In this document: one piece after another, positions 35,530-44,811 of the stretch | Position numbering within the stretch: position 1 is the first letter of the stretch | Layout of the letters: every line of letters begins with the position of its first letter | Assembly (NCBI GenBank): GCA_964501185.1 | Contig: CAZCRT010000014.1 | Coordinates: 1 to 64,000, forward strand | Length of the DNA stretch: 64,000 bases | Source: BS150m-G50 sp964501185 [NCBI: uncultured Bacteroidia bacterium] | Lineage (GTDB): Bacteria; CAIWAD01; BS150m-G50 | Direction of reading: 5' to 3' | Notes under the pieces: generated by a model | Told to the model about the DNA's origin: nothing | The model's input: only the letters and a program-made list of their open reading frames with translations | Database searches by the model: none | Made by a program: the position numbers and the translations under genes

Positions 35530-35590
35530 CCGATGCTTCACTTGACGTTTTTATAAGGACACTATTTGTGAGCATCGGTATAGATCCAGA
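35530..35590. repeat. 61-bp repeat, copy A, over the start of the HAD gene
   Basis: About 51 of 61 bases match copy B at 57708-57768 without gaps. The ends form a hairpin: CCGATGCTTCAC (35530-35541) pairs with GTGAGCATCGG (35568-35578), with the ribosome site AAGGA in the loop and the GTG start inside the stem. Confidence 0.85.
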
Positions 35591-36212
35591 CCTGACTGAA
35601 TCCACCGGGACATCAATCCGACTGATCCTGTTTGATCTGGGGGGGGTACTTGTCCCTCTGGCACCGAAGTACCGTGAAGATTGTTTTGCACGAGAATTCG
35701 GAATCAATCAGGATAGATTCCAATCATTTCTGAAGTCAACTGTGCCTGAACAGTTCAATACCGGTAAACTGGATGCTGTAGATTTTTACCGGGAAGCACA
35801 ACAGTATTTCGGAATGAACTTCCGGAAGTCAGTTTTTAAGGGATGTTGGATGAAACTGATTGCAGATTTCTACCCTGAAAACCTGATACTGGCAGGTTCA
35901 CTGCGAGATAGTGGATTCCGAGTCGGGATACTGAGTAATACTGATCCCTGGCACTGGGAGTATATTCGTAGCCTCGCACCGGCTTTCACCGATTTTGACC
36001 CTGTGTTTACTTCATTCGAGCTGGGAATGCAGAAACCTGACAGTGGAATATTCAGTGCTATTTGCGATGACCAGCAGCTTCACCCGGCTGAGATACTGTT
36101 GATAGATGATTCAGCTGTCAATCTGGAAGCTGCACGTAATTCAGGATGGCAGGTACACCACCTTGTGGATAGCAGAAAACTCGGTGTCCTTACCAGCCAC
36201 CTGACAGGATGA
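35568..36212 (+). CDS. HAD-superfamily hydrolase (subfamily IA type)
   Basis: 214 residues. HAD motif I is LILFDLGGVL (nucleophile Asp about residue 24), motif II LSNTD, motif III K in GMQKPDSGIF, and motif IV LIDDSAVNLEAA. The DLGGVL motif with a helical cap fits phosphatases such as YihX or phosphoglycolate-type enzymes; substrate unknown. The GTG at 35568 is the only reasonable start (AAGGA 10 bases upstream) and lies in a hairpin formed by a 61-bp repeat. It contains one ACTTCCGGAAGT (35818-35829). It precedes the M16 protease gene by 43 bases on the same strand. Confidence 0.87.
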   Translation: MSIGIDPDLTESTGTSIRLILFDLGGVLVPLAPKYREDCFAREFGINQDRFQSFLKSTVPEQFNTGKLDAVDFYREAQQYFGMNFRKSVFKGCWMKLIADFYPENLILAGSLRDSGFRVGILSNTDPWHWEYIRSLAPAFTDFDPVFTSFELGMQKPDSGIFSAICDDQQLHPAEILLIDDSAVNLEAARNSGWQVHHLVDSRKLGVLTSHLTG

Positions 36213-36255
36213 TTTGATAATAATCTTTTGGAGATAACAAAATATCGAGGACAAC

Positions 36256-38889
36256 ATGAGCACATGCAGGAAAGCACCCGGGATTTTTTCCCGTTTTATG
36301 ATAATCGGTCTCATTCTGGCCATTACAACCGGAGCATCCGGAAGGCAATCCCGGCAGCCAGTCGAGAAAACTCAAAACAGGATTCACCTGCTTCCGAAGA
36401 ACGTCCAGCTCGGACAGCTGGAAAACGGGCTGCAGGTTATGCTGGTCCACAATCCCACCAGCACCATGTCGGGGGTAAATCTGCAGGTACATGCCGGGGC
36501 AGTTTACGAGGACTATCATACTTCAGGCATGTCCCACATGCTGGAACATTTGCTCTTCAACGGTACTACCAGCCGCACTCAGGAACAGCTTTACGATGAT
36601 ATTGACAGCATCAGTGGTTACATCAACGCCAACACTGCCGGTACTTATGTTAACTACATGGCAGTAGCGCCAGCCGACCAGCTGAATGCGGCGATGGAGA
36701 TTCAGAGTGATATGCTTTTCAACTCCGTTATTCCACCGGAGAAGTTCGAAAAGGAACGGGGAATAGTACTGGAGGAGTTAATGCAGGGCCGCAACGATCC
36801 CTCTCATAAATCCAGTGAGCTTATCAACCGGCAGATTTTTGCGGGTACTTCAATGAGCATGCCTGTGCTGGGTACCAGCAGCACTATCGAAAACATGGAT
36901 CGTGATGATGTCTGGGCTTTCTACAAGAATTTCTATGTTCCAAATAATATGCAGCTTTCAGTAGTAGGAAGTTTTGACCCTGATTCAATCTGGCAGCAAC
37001 TGGAAGGGTATTACGGTGCCTACCCGGCAAGAAATGTAGTGTTTCCTGAAGTTAAACAGCTCGGCCAGCTGACTGTAAGCAAGATTACATCCCGTTGGGT
37101 TGAAGGACTTCCGGAACTGCATCTTATCTTCAACGCTCCTGCTTTCAATGAAAGTGATTACCCGGTTTTTGAAGTACTGCTTGAGATTCTGGCATCATCT
37201 TCAAACCCGGTCAAGCAGATGCTCAAGGAAAATGGAATACCGCTTCAAGACATTTCACATATGCACTATCCCTGGGAAGGATTTTCACGATTGCAGATGA
37301 GCTTCAGTTTCAGCGAAGAGGTTGATGTCAACCATGTCATGCCGATAGTAGATCAGGCTCTTAAAGGTATGGCAACAGACCTCCTGCTGGAAGAGAACCT
37401 GATCAAGAGTATTGTAAACACCCGACTGACTGATGAATTGTGCATGTTTGAAAGACCACACAGCCTGGGTATGTTCAAGGGAGATCTGCTTGCTAATGCC
37501 GGGTTTGAGTATCTCTATGAACTGACACACCAGATTCAATCTGTGGACAGAAATCAACTCCAGCAGGTAGTTGGGCAATATATTGCCAACCAGCCCCGTC
37601 AGATCATTGCATTTAATACACTCCATGAAAAGGTGATGGATCAGACCAGTCAGGGGACGGATACCGAAAGACTGACTCTTGATGCAGGTTCAACACTTAT
37701 TGCCCATGACCGGGGGGCTTCTGATCTCTTCGCACTGCATCTTCTCTTCCGTAACCGCTCCTTGAATGAACCTGAAGGCAAAGAGGGAATTGTAAACCTG
37801 CTGCATCAGATGCTATTGACCGCTGATTCTGAAAACCTGTCACAGGATCCAGAATTGCTTTTCAGTGAATTTGGTATCATTACCAAAGCAGTGGACTCAC
37901 CCTGGATTCCATTCGACGATTATTATACAAACGGTCGCTTCTCCTTTGTTCGTCTGGAGTGTCGCAGGCAGCATGCTGACGATGCTGTCAGACTCATAAG
38001 TGATCATCTTTACGACCGTGAATTCACTCCGGCAATACTGCAGAGTGCAAAGGAAAACATCTACTCGCGGTTGCGTAGAGATAAAGCAAGTACACGAACC
38101 ATGGCAAGAAGCGAGTTTCGGGACCTGCTTCTGGGAGATCACCCACTCACGCAACCCATTTATGGTACTGTAGAAAGTATCGAAAGTATTTCCCTGGACG
38201 ACATACTCGAGCTTCGGAAGCAGTACTTCAATCCAGCTAACATCATTTTCAGCGTGGTCTCAGCAATTCCCGCAGAAGAGGTCGCAACCATGCTCTCCTC
38301 TTACCTGCCGGATTATAAGCAGATTCAACCTCTGGAGCTTCCAGATGCCCCATTGACTGAGAGTGCAGCATCTGCGACTATTGAAGTCGGTGGTGAACAG
38401 GCGTTTGTCTACCTGGGCTATATCACAGAGATTGATCCTGATGATGGATACGCTTTGCAACTGCTGGGTTCGATTATTTCCAACCGTATTGCCATGGACC
38501 TGCGTGAAACACGTGGACTGGCGTATTCGGTGGGAGCCTGGATTTCTGCAAACGATGACAGAGCAGAAATAGGAAGCTACATGGGGACCCGCAGTGAAAA
38601 TCTGGAGGAAGTACTTCCTGTTCTGCGACAGAGTATTACCGATTTTGATTCCGGTGATATAACAGAGACTGAACTGGAAATTGCTCTGCAGGCGGTACTG
38701 GGAAGACAGCAGATGCGTCTTCTGACATCTATCGGCCAGGCTTATAATCTGGGAACCGGAGAGATGGGGGGAGACTTCCGGAAGTCAATTGAAATCTTTG
38801 ATCGTTACGAAGCTGTCACCCTTGAACAGGTTCAGTCTATGTCATCTTACCTGGGCACAAGACCACTAGTGGAGGTAATTGCCAAATGA
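36256..38889 (+). CDS. M16 family zinc metalloprotease (pitrilysin/insulinase type), secreted
   Basis: 877 residues. A signal sequence (RFMIIGLILAITTGASG) precedes the active M16 domain with the inverted zinc motif HMLEH (in SHMLEHLLFNGT) and the third ligand region GIVLEELMQGRND. A second, catalytically dead M16 half starts near residue 480, with the R-x-x-x-Y-type sequence LRETRGLAYSVGAW near 765. Such proteins degrade peptides in the periplasm or outside. GAGGA lies 6 bases before the ATG. It overlaps the next gene by 4 bases, so the two are translationally coupled, which suggests one peptide-processing unit. Confidence 0.92.
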   Translation: MSTCRKAPGIFSRFMIIGLILAITTGASGRQSRQPVEKTQNRIHLLPKNVQLGQLENGLQVMLVHNPTSTMSGVNLQVHAGAVYEDYHTSGMSHMLEHLLFNGTTSRTQEQLYDDIDSISGYINANTAGTYVNYMAVAPADQLNAAMEIQSDMLFNSVIPPEKFEKERGIVLEELMQGRNDPSHKSSELINRQIFAGTSMSMPVLGTSSTIENMDRDDVWAFYKNFYVPNNMQLSVVGSFDPDSIWQQLEGYYGAYPARNVVFPEVKQLGQLTVSKITSRWVEGLPELHLIFNAPAFNESDYPVFEVLLEILASSSNPVKQMLKENGIPLQDISHMHYPWEGFSRLQMSFSFSEEVDVNHVMPIVDQALKGMATDLLLEENLIKSIVNTRLTDELCMFERPHSLGMFKGDLLANAGFEYLYELTHQIQSVDRNQLQQVVGQYIANQPRQIIAFNTLHEKVMDQTSQGTDTERLTLDAGSTLIAHDRGASDLFALHLLFRNRSLNEPEGKEGIVNLLHQMLLTADSENLSQDPELLFSEFGIITKAVDSPWIPFDDYYTNGRFSFVRLECRRQHADDAVRLISDHLYDREFTPAILQSAKENIYSRLRRDKASTRTMARSEFRDLLLGDHPLTQPIYGTVESIESISLDDILELRKQYFNPANIIFSVVSAIPAEEVATMLSSYLPDYKQIQPLELPDAPLTESAASATIEVGGEQAFVYLGYITEIDPDDGYALQLLGSIISNRIAMDLRETRGLAYSVGAWISANDDRAEIGSYMGTRSENLEEVLPVLRQSITDFDSGDITETELEIALQAVLGRQQMRLLTSIGQAYNLGTGEMGGDFRKSIEIFDRYEAVTLEQVQSMSSYLGTRPLVEVIAK

Positions 38890-40979
38890 AATACAGAAAC
38901 TCTATCATAACAACCATGCTTGTTGTTCCCCTGATCTCAATAACAGTTACAGCCTGTGCTGCTACCACCAGTCCGGTAGAGAACCTGACTGAAGGTTGTT
39001 TTAACAGTTCCGGAAGTCAACTCACTCATCATAATCTCACAATCGATCTCTATCCTGCCCTGAATAAAGTGGAGATGACAGATACTCTCTATCTGCCGGA
39101 AGGTGCTGATGAGCTGTTACTCAACCGGCATTACCAGATTAGTGGAATCAGTTCTCTCGATGGCATTCTGGACTTCACTGTGGAACCGCTTGACGATGAT
39201 GAGGACTCGGTACTCAATCGTATTGTATTGAGTTCCGGAACTCCCGGCCCTCGCACTATCGTGATCAGCACACAGGGTACTTTCTTCGAGTCAACTGCAT
39301 CAACCTCTTTTTCACATGAAAATGTCGGACGGGAGATATCCACCACCATCTCTGATGAAGGGATCTATCTTTCAGGTTCTGCAGGCTGGTATCCACTCGT
39401 CGATGATTCCCCCGCCTGTTTCAGAACCACAATAACCTCCCCGGATACAATTGAATGCCTTACAAATGGTGATCTGCTTTCCCACGAAGTGTCGGACGGC
39501 AGGTTGACATCTGTCTGGCAGACAGGCCCTCCGACTGACGGTCTGATTATGATCGGTGGACGTTACCATATCCACAGTCGTGAGACTTCCGGTGGCAAAA
39601 CCGTATACACATGGTTCCTCAGCGATGATCCTCAACTCACGGAGACTTATCTTTCACAATCGGTCCGCTACATCGAGATGTACAGCCGTATGCTCTCCCC
39701 ATATCCGTACCAGCGCTTTACCGTTGTGGAAAACTTCTTCCCCACCGGATATGGCATGCCGGGTTGGACGCTGCTGGGGGGGAATATCATCCGTCTCCCC
39801 TTTATCCCCTATACTTCTCTGGGACATGAGATACTGCACAACTGGTGGGGTAATTCAGTTTTCGTTGACGATACACTCGGAAACTGGTGCGAGGGGATAA
39901 CTGTCTATCAGGCTGATTATCTTTATAAACTGCAACGGGACCCTGCTGAAGGAAAACGATATCGCAAGAACAGCCTCAAGCAGTTTACATCTTACATCAA
40001 TTCTGAAAATGACCTGCCATTAGTGGAATTCAGGGAGCGCCACAATCCAGCTACCCGCGCCATCGGCTATGGTAAGAGTATGATGCTTTTCCATATGGTT
40101 GAAGAGCAGATAGGTGCTGAAGCCTTTCAACTTGCACTGCAGGATGTAATCGCCAGCTTCCCCTATCGTAGAGCTTCCTTTGCAGATTTCGTTCAGGCAT
40201 TCAGTAAACGCTCAGGCCTTGATTTCACCCCCTTCTTCGACAGCTGGCTGCATCAGCTTGGCGCGGCACAACTGGAGCTGGGTAAAACCAAATGGAACGG
40301 GTCTACTCTGGCACTGGAACTACTGCAATCAGAACCGCTTTTCCCACTGTCTGTGCCGGTTCGTCTGACTACTACTGATGGAACGCTTGATACTACGCTG
40401 GAGTTTTCCACCGCCAGCGCCAGTTACAGAATTCCGGTTGATAATCTCCAGAAACTTGAAATTGATCCTGACTACCACCTTTTCCGTTTCCTGCTACCTG
40501 CAGAAATGGAGTCATCGCTTGAGCAGGCATTTGCCGATACAGCACCCTGCTTCTTACCAGGTGTGGAGACTTCACCGGAAACCATTGCCGGTTTTGCTGA
40601 GGCAATCTGCGATAATCCCGGGGAGGATCAAATCCTGAAATCCGATAGCCCCCTGCCATCGAAAGGAACCTGCTATCTGTTCAACCCGGCAGCCATCCCA
40701 CAGGGATTGACAACTCACTTCAATCTGGATGAAAATCAGGTTTTTCTCCTGAATGAGACCTACAATCTGGACGAGACCACTCTGATAATGGTAGAAAAGC
40801 GACCTGTTGAGGATGGATTTCAAACCATCGTTTTTGTTTTTGACAGGAGTGATCCGGAAGGACTGGGCCGCCGCCTGCAGCATTATGGCAAATATTCCTG
40901 GCTCGTTTTCCAGGAGGGCCGCAACAGTGGTAAAGGATACTGGCCGGTAACAGATTCGCCGTTATCACGCCAGTGGTAA
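38886..40979 (+). CDS. M1-like (gluzincin) metallopeptidase, probable lipoprotein
   Basis: 697 residues. The zinc motif HEILHNWWGN (HExxH) and the downstream glutamate in NWCEGITVY match the M1 aminopeptidase family. The exopeptidase motif GAMEN is replaced by GYGMPGW, so a true aminopeptidase role is doubtful. The N-terminus has a hydrophobic segment ending in VTAC, a plausible lipoprotein cleavage site. The C-terminal 200 residues after the catalytic core are of unknown fold. It overlaps the M16 gene by 4 bases and is followed immediately by a TPR gene. Confidence 0.87.
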   Translation: MKYRNSIITTMLVVPLISITVTACAATTSPVENLTEGCFNSSGSQLTHHNLTIDLYPALNKVEMTDTLYLPEGADELLLNRHYQISGISSLDGILDFTVEPLDDDEDSVLNRIVLSSGTPGPRTIVISTQGTFFESTASTSFSHENVGREISTTISDEGIYLSGSAGWYPLVDDSPACFRTTITSPDTIECLTNGDLLSHEVSDGRLTSVWQTGPPTDGLIMIGGRYHIHSRETSGGKTVYTWFLSDDPQLTETYLSQSVRYIEMYSRMLSPYPYQRFTVVENFFPTGYGMPGWTLLGGNIIRLPFIPYTSLGHEILHNWWGNSVFVDDTLGNWCEGITVYQADYLYKLQRDPAEGKRYRKNSLKQFTSYINSENDLPLVEFRERHNPATRAIGYGKSMMLFHMVEEQIGAEAFQLALQDVIASFPYRRASFADFVQAFSKRSGLDFTPFFDSWLHQLGAAQLELGKTKWNGSTLALELLQSEPLFPLSVPVRLTTTDGTLDTTLEFSTASASYRIPVDNLQKLEIDPDYHLFRFLLPAEMESSLEQAFADTAPCFLPGVETSPETIAGFAEAICDNPGEDQILKSDSPLPSKGTCYLFNPAAIPQGLTTHFNLDENQVFLLNETYNLDETTLIMVEKRPVEDGFQTIVFVFDRSDPEGLGRRLQHYGKYSWLVFQEGRNSGKGYWPVTDSPLSRQW

Positions 40980-40981
40980 TT

Positions 40982-42148
40982 ATGAAACGAATCGCTCTGT
41001 TGATGCTATCGCTGGTTCTGCCGGGTCTGTCTGCAATGGGATTTGCAGAAGTGGATATTCAACCGGCTCCAATCCCGACAGATAATTCAATGCAGGCTGA
41101 TACCGTTGCTGTAAGCAGTGTCCCGTCTGATCACGCCCGGCGTCCAGGGATCATCGCGTATCGCTCCGGATTACGTTGTATTCGTTTCAATGAACCTGAC
41201 AGTGCATTTTTTTTCCTGAGAATGGCTCTGGATCTGATTCCTGAGTTCTATCCCGCTCACATCTCTCTCGGAAGGCAGTTACTTCAGGCCTGGGATCTGA
41301 CAGCTGCAGAAAAGACTGCTCATCAGGCAATACTGATTGATCCCATCCATCCTGACGGATACCATCTTCTGGGTGATATCGCTTTTGGTCGTCAGCAATT
41401 GTCAGCAGCCATACAATGGTATCGCACCGCTCTGGCTCTTTATACCGATCAGGAACCCACCGGACCACTGCACAATAAAATGGGGCTCTGTTTATGGGAG
41501 TCCGGCAACCATGATCTGGCGCTGCGTTATCTGTTGAAAGCATATCAACAGTCAGGCGGTGCTCTGTCAACCACGATTGTCGATTCACTGCTGGAGCAAC
41601 AGGACATCGGAACTGAAGAGGCACTGGCTGACCTCTACGAACAGTACTCAATCGATCCAGGCTATTCAGTATCCGAGTCAATACAGGAGTATATTGAAGA
41701 GACCTACCAGGTCGAAATGGAGAACCAGAACTTTTCATCAGCGCTCAGCATCGCCAGAAAGCTAACACAACTGGATTCCACACAATCCCGTTATCAGATC
41801 TATACGGTTCAGGCGCTGATCAGTCTCGGTCAACTGGCTGAAGCCCGTCAATCTCTGGAAAACCTGCCAGATACACCTGACAACCGGTTGGCACTGGCCC
41901 GGTTGTATGTACGCTGTGATTCTCTGGACAGGGCTCTCTTCAACTATCGTATCGCCTGGAAATCTCTACCACATACTATTGATCTTGAACTGGAAATCGG
42001 TGAGCTCTACTTTTATGCTGGTTTGAAGGATTCTGCTCTGGTTTATTTTCGCAGTGCCTGTGACCGTGGTGACTCACCAGCCTGCGAGCAGGTAAGGTTG
42101 ATAGAGGCTGCTGCCGGTGATGAACTTCAGGAAGCCCCTGATCGATAG
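40982..42148 (+). CDS. secreted TPR-repeat protein
   Basis: 388 residues from the ATG at 40982, two bases after the previous stop (a GTG at 40973 is also open). The signal peptide is MKRIALLMLSLVLPGLSAMG. The body shows successive TPR-like helix pairs (PEFYPAHISLGRQLLQAWDL, HPDGYHLLGDIAFGRQQLSA, TGPLHNKMGLCLWESGNHDL, SFDRALFNYRIAWKSLP-like). TPR proteins are scaffolds; this one is likely periplasmic and may serve the coupled M16 and M1-like proteases (inference). A pair of cysteines near the end (CDRGDSPACEQV) may form a disulfide. Confidence 0.82.
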   Translation: MKRIALLMLSLVLPGLSAMGFAEVDIQPAPIPTDNSMQADTVAVSSVPSDHARRPGIIAYRSGLRCIRFNEPDSAFFFLRMALDLIPEFYPAHISLGRQLLQAWDLTAAEKTAHQAILIDPIHPDGYHLLGDIAFGRQQLSAAIQWYRTALALYTDQEPTGPLHNKMGLCLWESGNHDLALRYLLKAYQQSGGALSTTIVDSLLEQQDIGTEEALADLYEQYSIDPGYSVSESIQEYIEETYQVEMENQNFSSALSIARKLTQLDSTQSRYQIYTVQALISLGQLAEARQSLENLPDTPDNRLALARLYVRCDSLDRALFNYRIAWKSLPHTIDLELEIGELYFYAGLKDSALVYFRSACDRGDSPACEQVRLIEAAAGDELQEAPDR

Positions 42149-42230
42149 AAAGATGTACAGAAAGTTTTTTTACTGAAGAGTTGCATTTAGGGCAACGCGG
42201 TGGAAAATCGCTATAAATAAAGGAACAGAC

Positions 42231-44732
42231 ATGCTTACTGTGATTTTCAGTCTCCTGTTGCTGATCGGATTACCGTCTACCCAGGCAGATGCTGCCAGGC
42301 TGCAACTACAAAATCGTACCATTGATACCGAACTCGATGCTGGATTGGCTGCAGCTGATCAGCCTGCTGGTACTTATTTCATTCAACTTGCCACAACCCC
42401 CACTTCAGACCAGAAGGCATGGATGGTTAAAAATGGTGTTGAACTCAGACAATATCTGCCACGCGGTTTCTGGTTTGCAGAGTTCAGTGCTGAAGCCACT
42501 TTGCAGGAATTGGACGATATGCTCCTCTGGATTGGTGTGATACAACCGGTGGACAAGCTTTCTTCCCGGATAATCAATCATCAGCTCCCCCCAGCTCTCT
42601 TCGACAGCAACGGTGACCTGCAGGTTATAGTGCGCCCATATCTCTATAACCAGGAGTTTGTACAGTTACTGCTTGACCTTGCAGCACAACATGATTGGCT
42701 AACGGGTGAAATCAGTGAGCGCTTCGGCAGAGTTTCACTCGCACTCCCGCTGTCTGATATCAGCCTGTTGACGGAACAACAGTCCGTACGCTGGATTGAA
42801 CCGATACCCCCTCTGAAGAAAACCTTTAACGATGGTGCCAGGGCTAACATGCAGGTCGATCCGCTGCAGGAACCGTACTATAATCTGCGTGGTTCTGATG
42901 TGACTGTTGGTGTCTGGGATGGAGGGACTATTTCAACTCAACACCCGGATTTTTCGGGACGTCTCACAATTGAAGATCCACAGGACACAGAACAGCATGC
43001 TACACACGTTGCCGGCACCATGGCTGGTGATGGAAGTAATAGCTCCAACAACGGTGGTACTCCATACCAGTGGCGTGGTATGGCGCCGGACGCTGACCTT
43101 CATTCCTGGGATTGGGACGAAGCTGAAGATGAATATGCTGATGCAGCTGATGCAATGAGTCTTTCCGTTGCCAACAATTCCTGGGGATATGGTATTGAGC
43201 CACCTTTCTGCGATTTCTACGGTGACTATGCCGCTTTCTGTGTCGATGTAGATCTGGTTGTCCCGGCCTGGCAGGTCAATGTCCAGTTTGCCGCCGGTAA
43301 CGAACGGGGCTGGAATGAGTGCGGACAGGGAGCTAACTCCTATGCCAATATTCCACCACCCGGCACCGCCAAGAATATCATTACTATCGGAGCCATCAAC
43401 TCCAACAACTCCTCAATGACCAGTTTTTCCAGCTGGGGGCCGGTCGATGACGGGCGGATCAAACCTGATCTCTGCGCACCGGGATGTCAGACCGGCAGTT
43501 ATATCAAATCAACCCTCCCACCGAGTGGCTACGGTGGCAATGGCTGGTGCGGCACCTCCATGGCAGCTCCTGCAGCCAGTGGTGTTGTCACCCTGCTGCA
43601 GCAGGCTTATCGCGCCCGTTACGATGAAGCGCCCTACCCTTCACTGATTAAGGGATTACTTATCCAGACAGCTGAGGATCTTGGTACTACCGGGCCCGAT
43701 TACAAATATGGCTGGGGTGGGATTGACGCACTGACTGCTATCGAGCATCTCTACGATGGTGATTTCATGCAGGGGATGGTCTTCGGTACAGATGATTATA
43801 CGCATCATTTCACAGTGGCTGCTGGAACTGATGAGATCAAAGTTACCCTGGCCTGGGATGATAGTCCCGGAACCGAGAATGCAGAACGCACACTGGTGAC
43901 CGATCTCAATCTGCGGCTTATATCTCCAGATGCAACTGAGTATCACCCCTGGGTGACCAACCCGAACAGCCCCTCACAGGCTGCACAAACAGGTAATGAT
44001 TCACTTAACAATGTCGAGCAGGTCAGTGTGCAGTCACCACAGGCAGGTGAATGGACAGCATCAATCAGCGGTGATCTGCCTATGGGATTTCAATTGTTCA
44101 GTCTGGTTCTGCCACACAACGAGGATCTTATCTCCCTGCAGCATCAGTCAGCTGATACTCTCTATCAGGAGGCAGGTGGCAGCAGAGTAGAATGCACAAT
44201 CACCGGTAGCGGTGACATAGATTTAGCCCAGAGTGGTGTTGTCTGGTATAACAATCTTGGAGAAAGTGATTCTTCCCCTCTACAGTCTTCAGGTGGAAAT
44301 CAGTACTACAGCATGATTCCAGCCACTGTTTCCGGGCCGGTAGATTATTACCTGCGGGCTGTTGACATTTCCGGGAATGAGGACCTGCTTCCACCTGGCG
44401 CACCACAGGGGCTCTACAGCACTTTTATCAGTGGCAGTGAATTCGTATCACGTTCACCTGAAGTACCGCGGGAATTCGCTCTTCAGCCGCTCTACCCCAA
44501 TCCTTTCAACCCGAGTACTACCTGTGCATTCTCTCTGCGTCAGGCAGGACAGGCTCAGCTGCGAGTTTACGATCTGTCAGGCCGGGAAGTGAAGCAGCTG
44601 ATGAATTCTTATCTTGAGGCAGGCGTCTACCAGGTTCAATTCCAGGGGGATGAGTTACCGGCTGGTCTGTATTTTGTACAACTGCGACAGAATGACCGTG
44701 TTCAAACCCGCAAGGCACTACTTGTCAAATAG
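42231..44732 (+). CDS. secreted subtilisin-like protease (S8) with type IX sorting domain
   Basis: 833 residues. Signal peptide FSLLLLIGLPSTQADA. The triad is visible as Asp in VGVWDGG, His in HATHVAGTMAGDG and Ser in GTSMAAPAASG, with the oxyanion Asn in QFAAGNERG. A P-domain-like beta segment follows (about 505-640). The last 80 residues (LYPNPFNPSTT... then LPAGLYFVQLRQN...KALLVK) are a type A type IX sorting domain, so the protein should leave through the SprA channel and be anchored or released at the surface. AAGGA lies 7 bases before the ATG. The bidirectional terminator at 44753-44784 ends it. Confidence 0.95.
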   Translation: MLTVIFSLLLLIGLPSTQADAARLQLQNRTIDTELDAGLAAADQPAGTYFIQLATTPTSDQKAWMVKNGVELRQYLPRGFWFAEFSAEATLQELDDMLLWIGVIQPVDKLSSRIINHQLPPALFDSNGDLQVIVRPYLYNQEFVQLLLDLAAQHDWLTGEISERFGRVSLALPLSDISLLTEQQSVRWIEPIPPLKKTFNDGARANMQVDPLQEPYYNLRGSDVTVGVWDGGTISTQHPDFSGRLTIEDPQDTEQHATHVAGTMAGDGSNSSNNGGTPYQWRGMAPDADLHSWDWDEAEDEYADAADAMSLSVANNSWGYGIEPPFCDFYGDYAAFCVDVDLVVPAWQVNVQFAAGNERGWNECGQGANSYANIPPPGTAKNIITIGAINSNNSSMTSFSSWGPVDDGRIKPDLCAPGCQTGSYIKSTLPPSGYGGNGWCGTSMAAPAASGVVTLLQQAYRARYDEAPYPSLIKGLLIQTAEDLGTTGPDYKYGWGGIDALTAIEHLYDGDFMQGMVFGTDDYTHHFTVAAGTDEIKVTLAWDDSPGTENAERTLVTDLNLRLISPDATEYHPWVTNPNSPSQAAQTGNDSLNNVEQVSVQSPQAGEWTASISGDLPMGFQLFSLVLPHNEDLISLQHQSADTLYQEAGGSRVECTITGSGDIDLAQSGVVWYNNLGESDSSPLQSSGGNQYYSMIPATVSGPVDYYLRAVDISGNEDLLPPGAPQGLYSTFISGSEFVSRSPEVPREFALQPLYPNPFNPSTTCAFSLRQAGQAQLRVYDLSGREVKQLMNSYLEAGVYQVQFQGDELPAGLYFVQLRQNDRVQTRKALLVK

Positions 44733-44752
44733 ATTTGACGATATACGATTGC

Positions 44753-44784
44753 AAAAAAAAGCCACCCGCAAAGGGTGGCTTTCT
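44753..44784. terminator. bidirectional rho-independent terminator
   Basis: GCCACCC (44761-44767) and GGGTGGC (44773-44779) with loop GCAAA; A8 on the left (T-run for the minus strand) and TTTCTT on the right. It separates the converging subtilase and DUF4920 genes. Confidence 0.9.
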
Positions 44785-44811
44785 TGTATCAGATTTTATA
44801 GTGCCCGAAAA

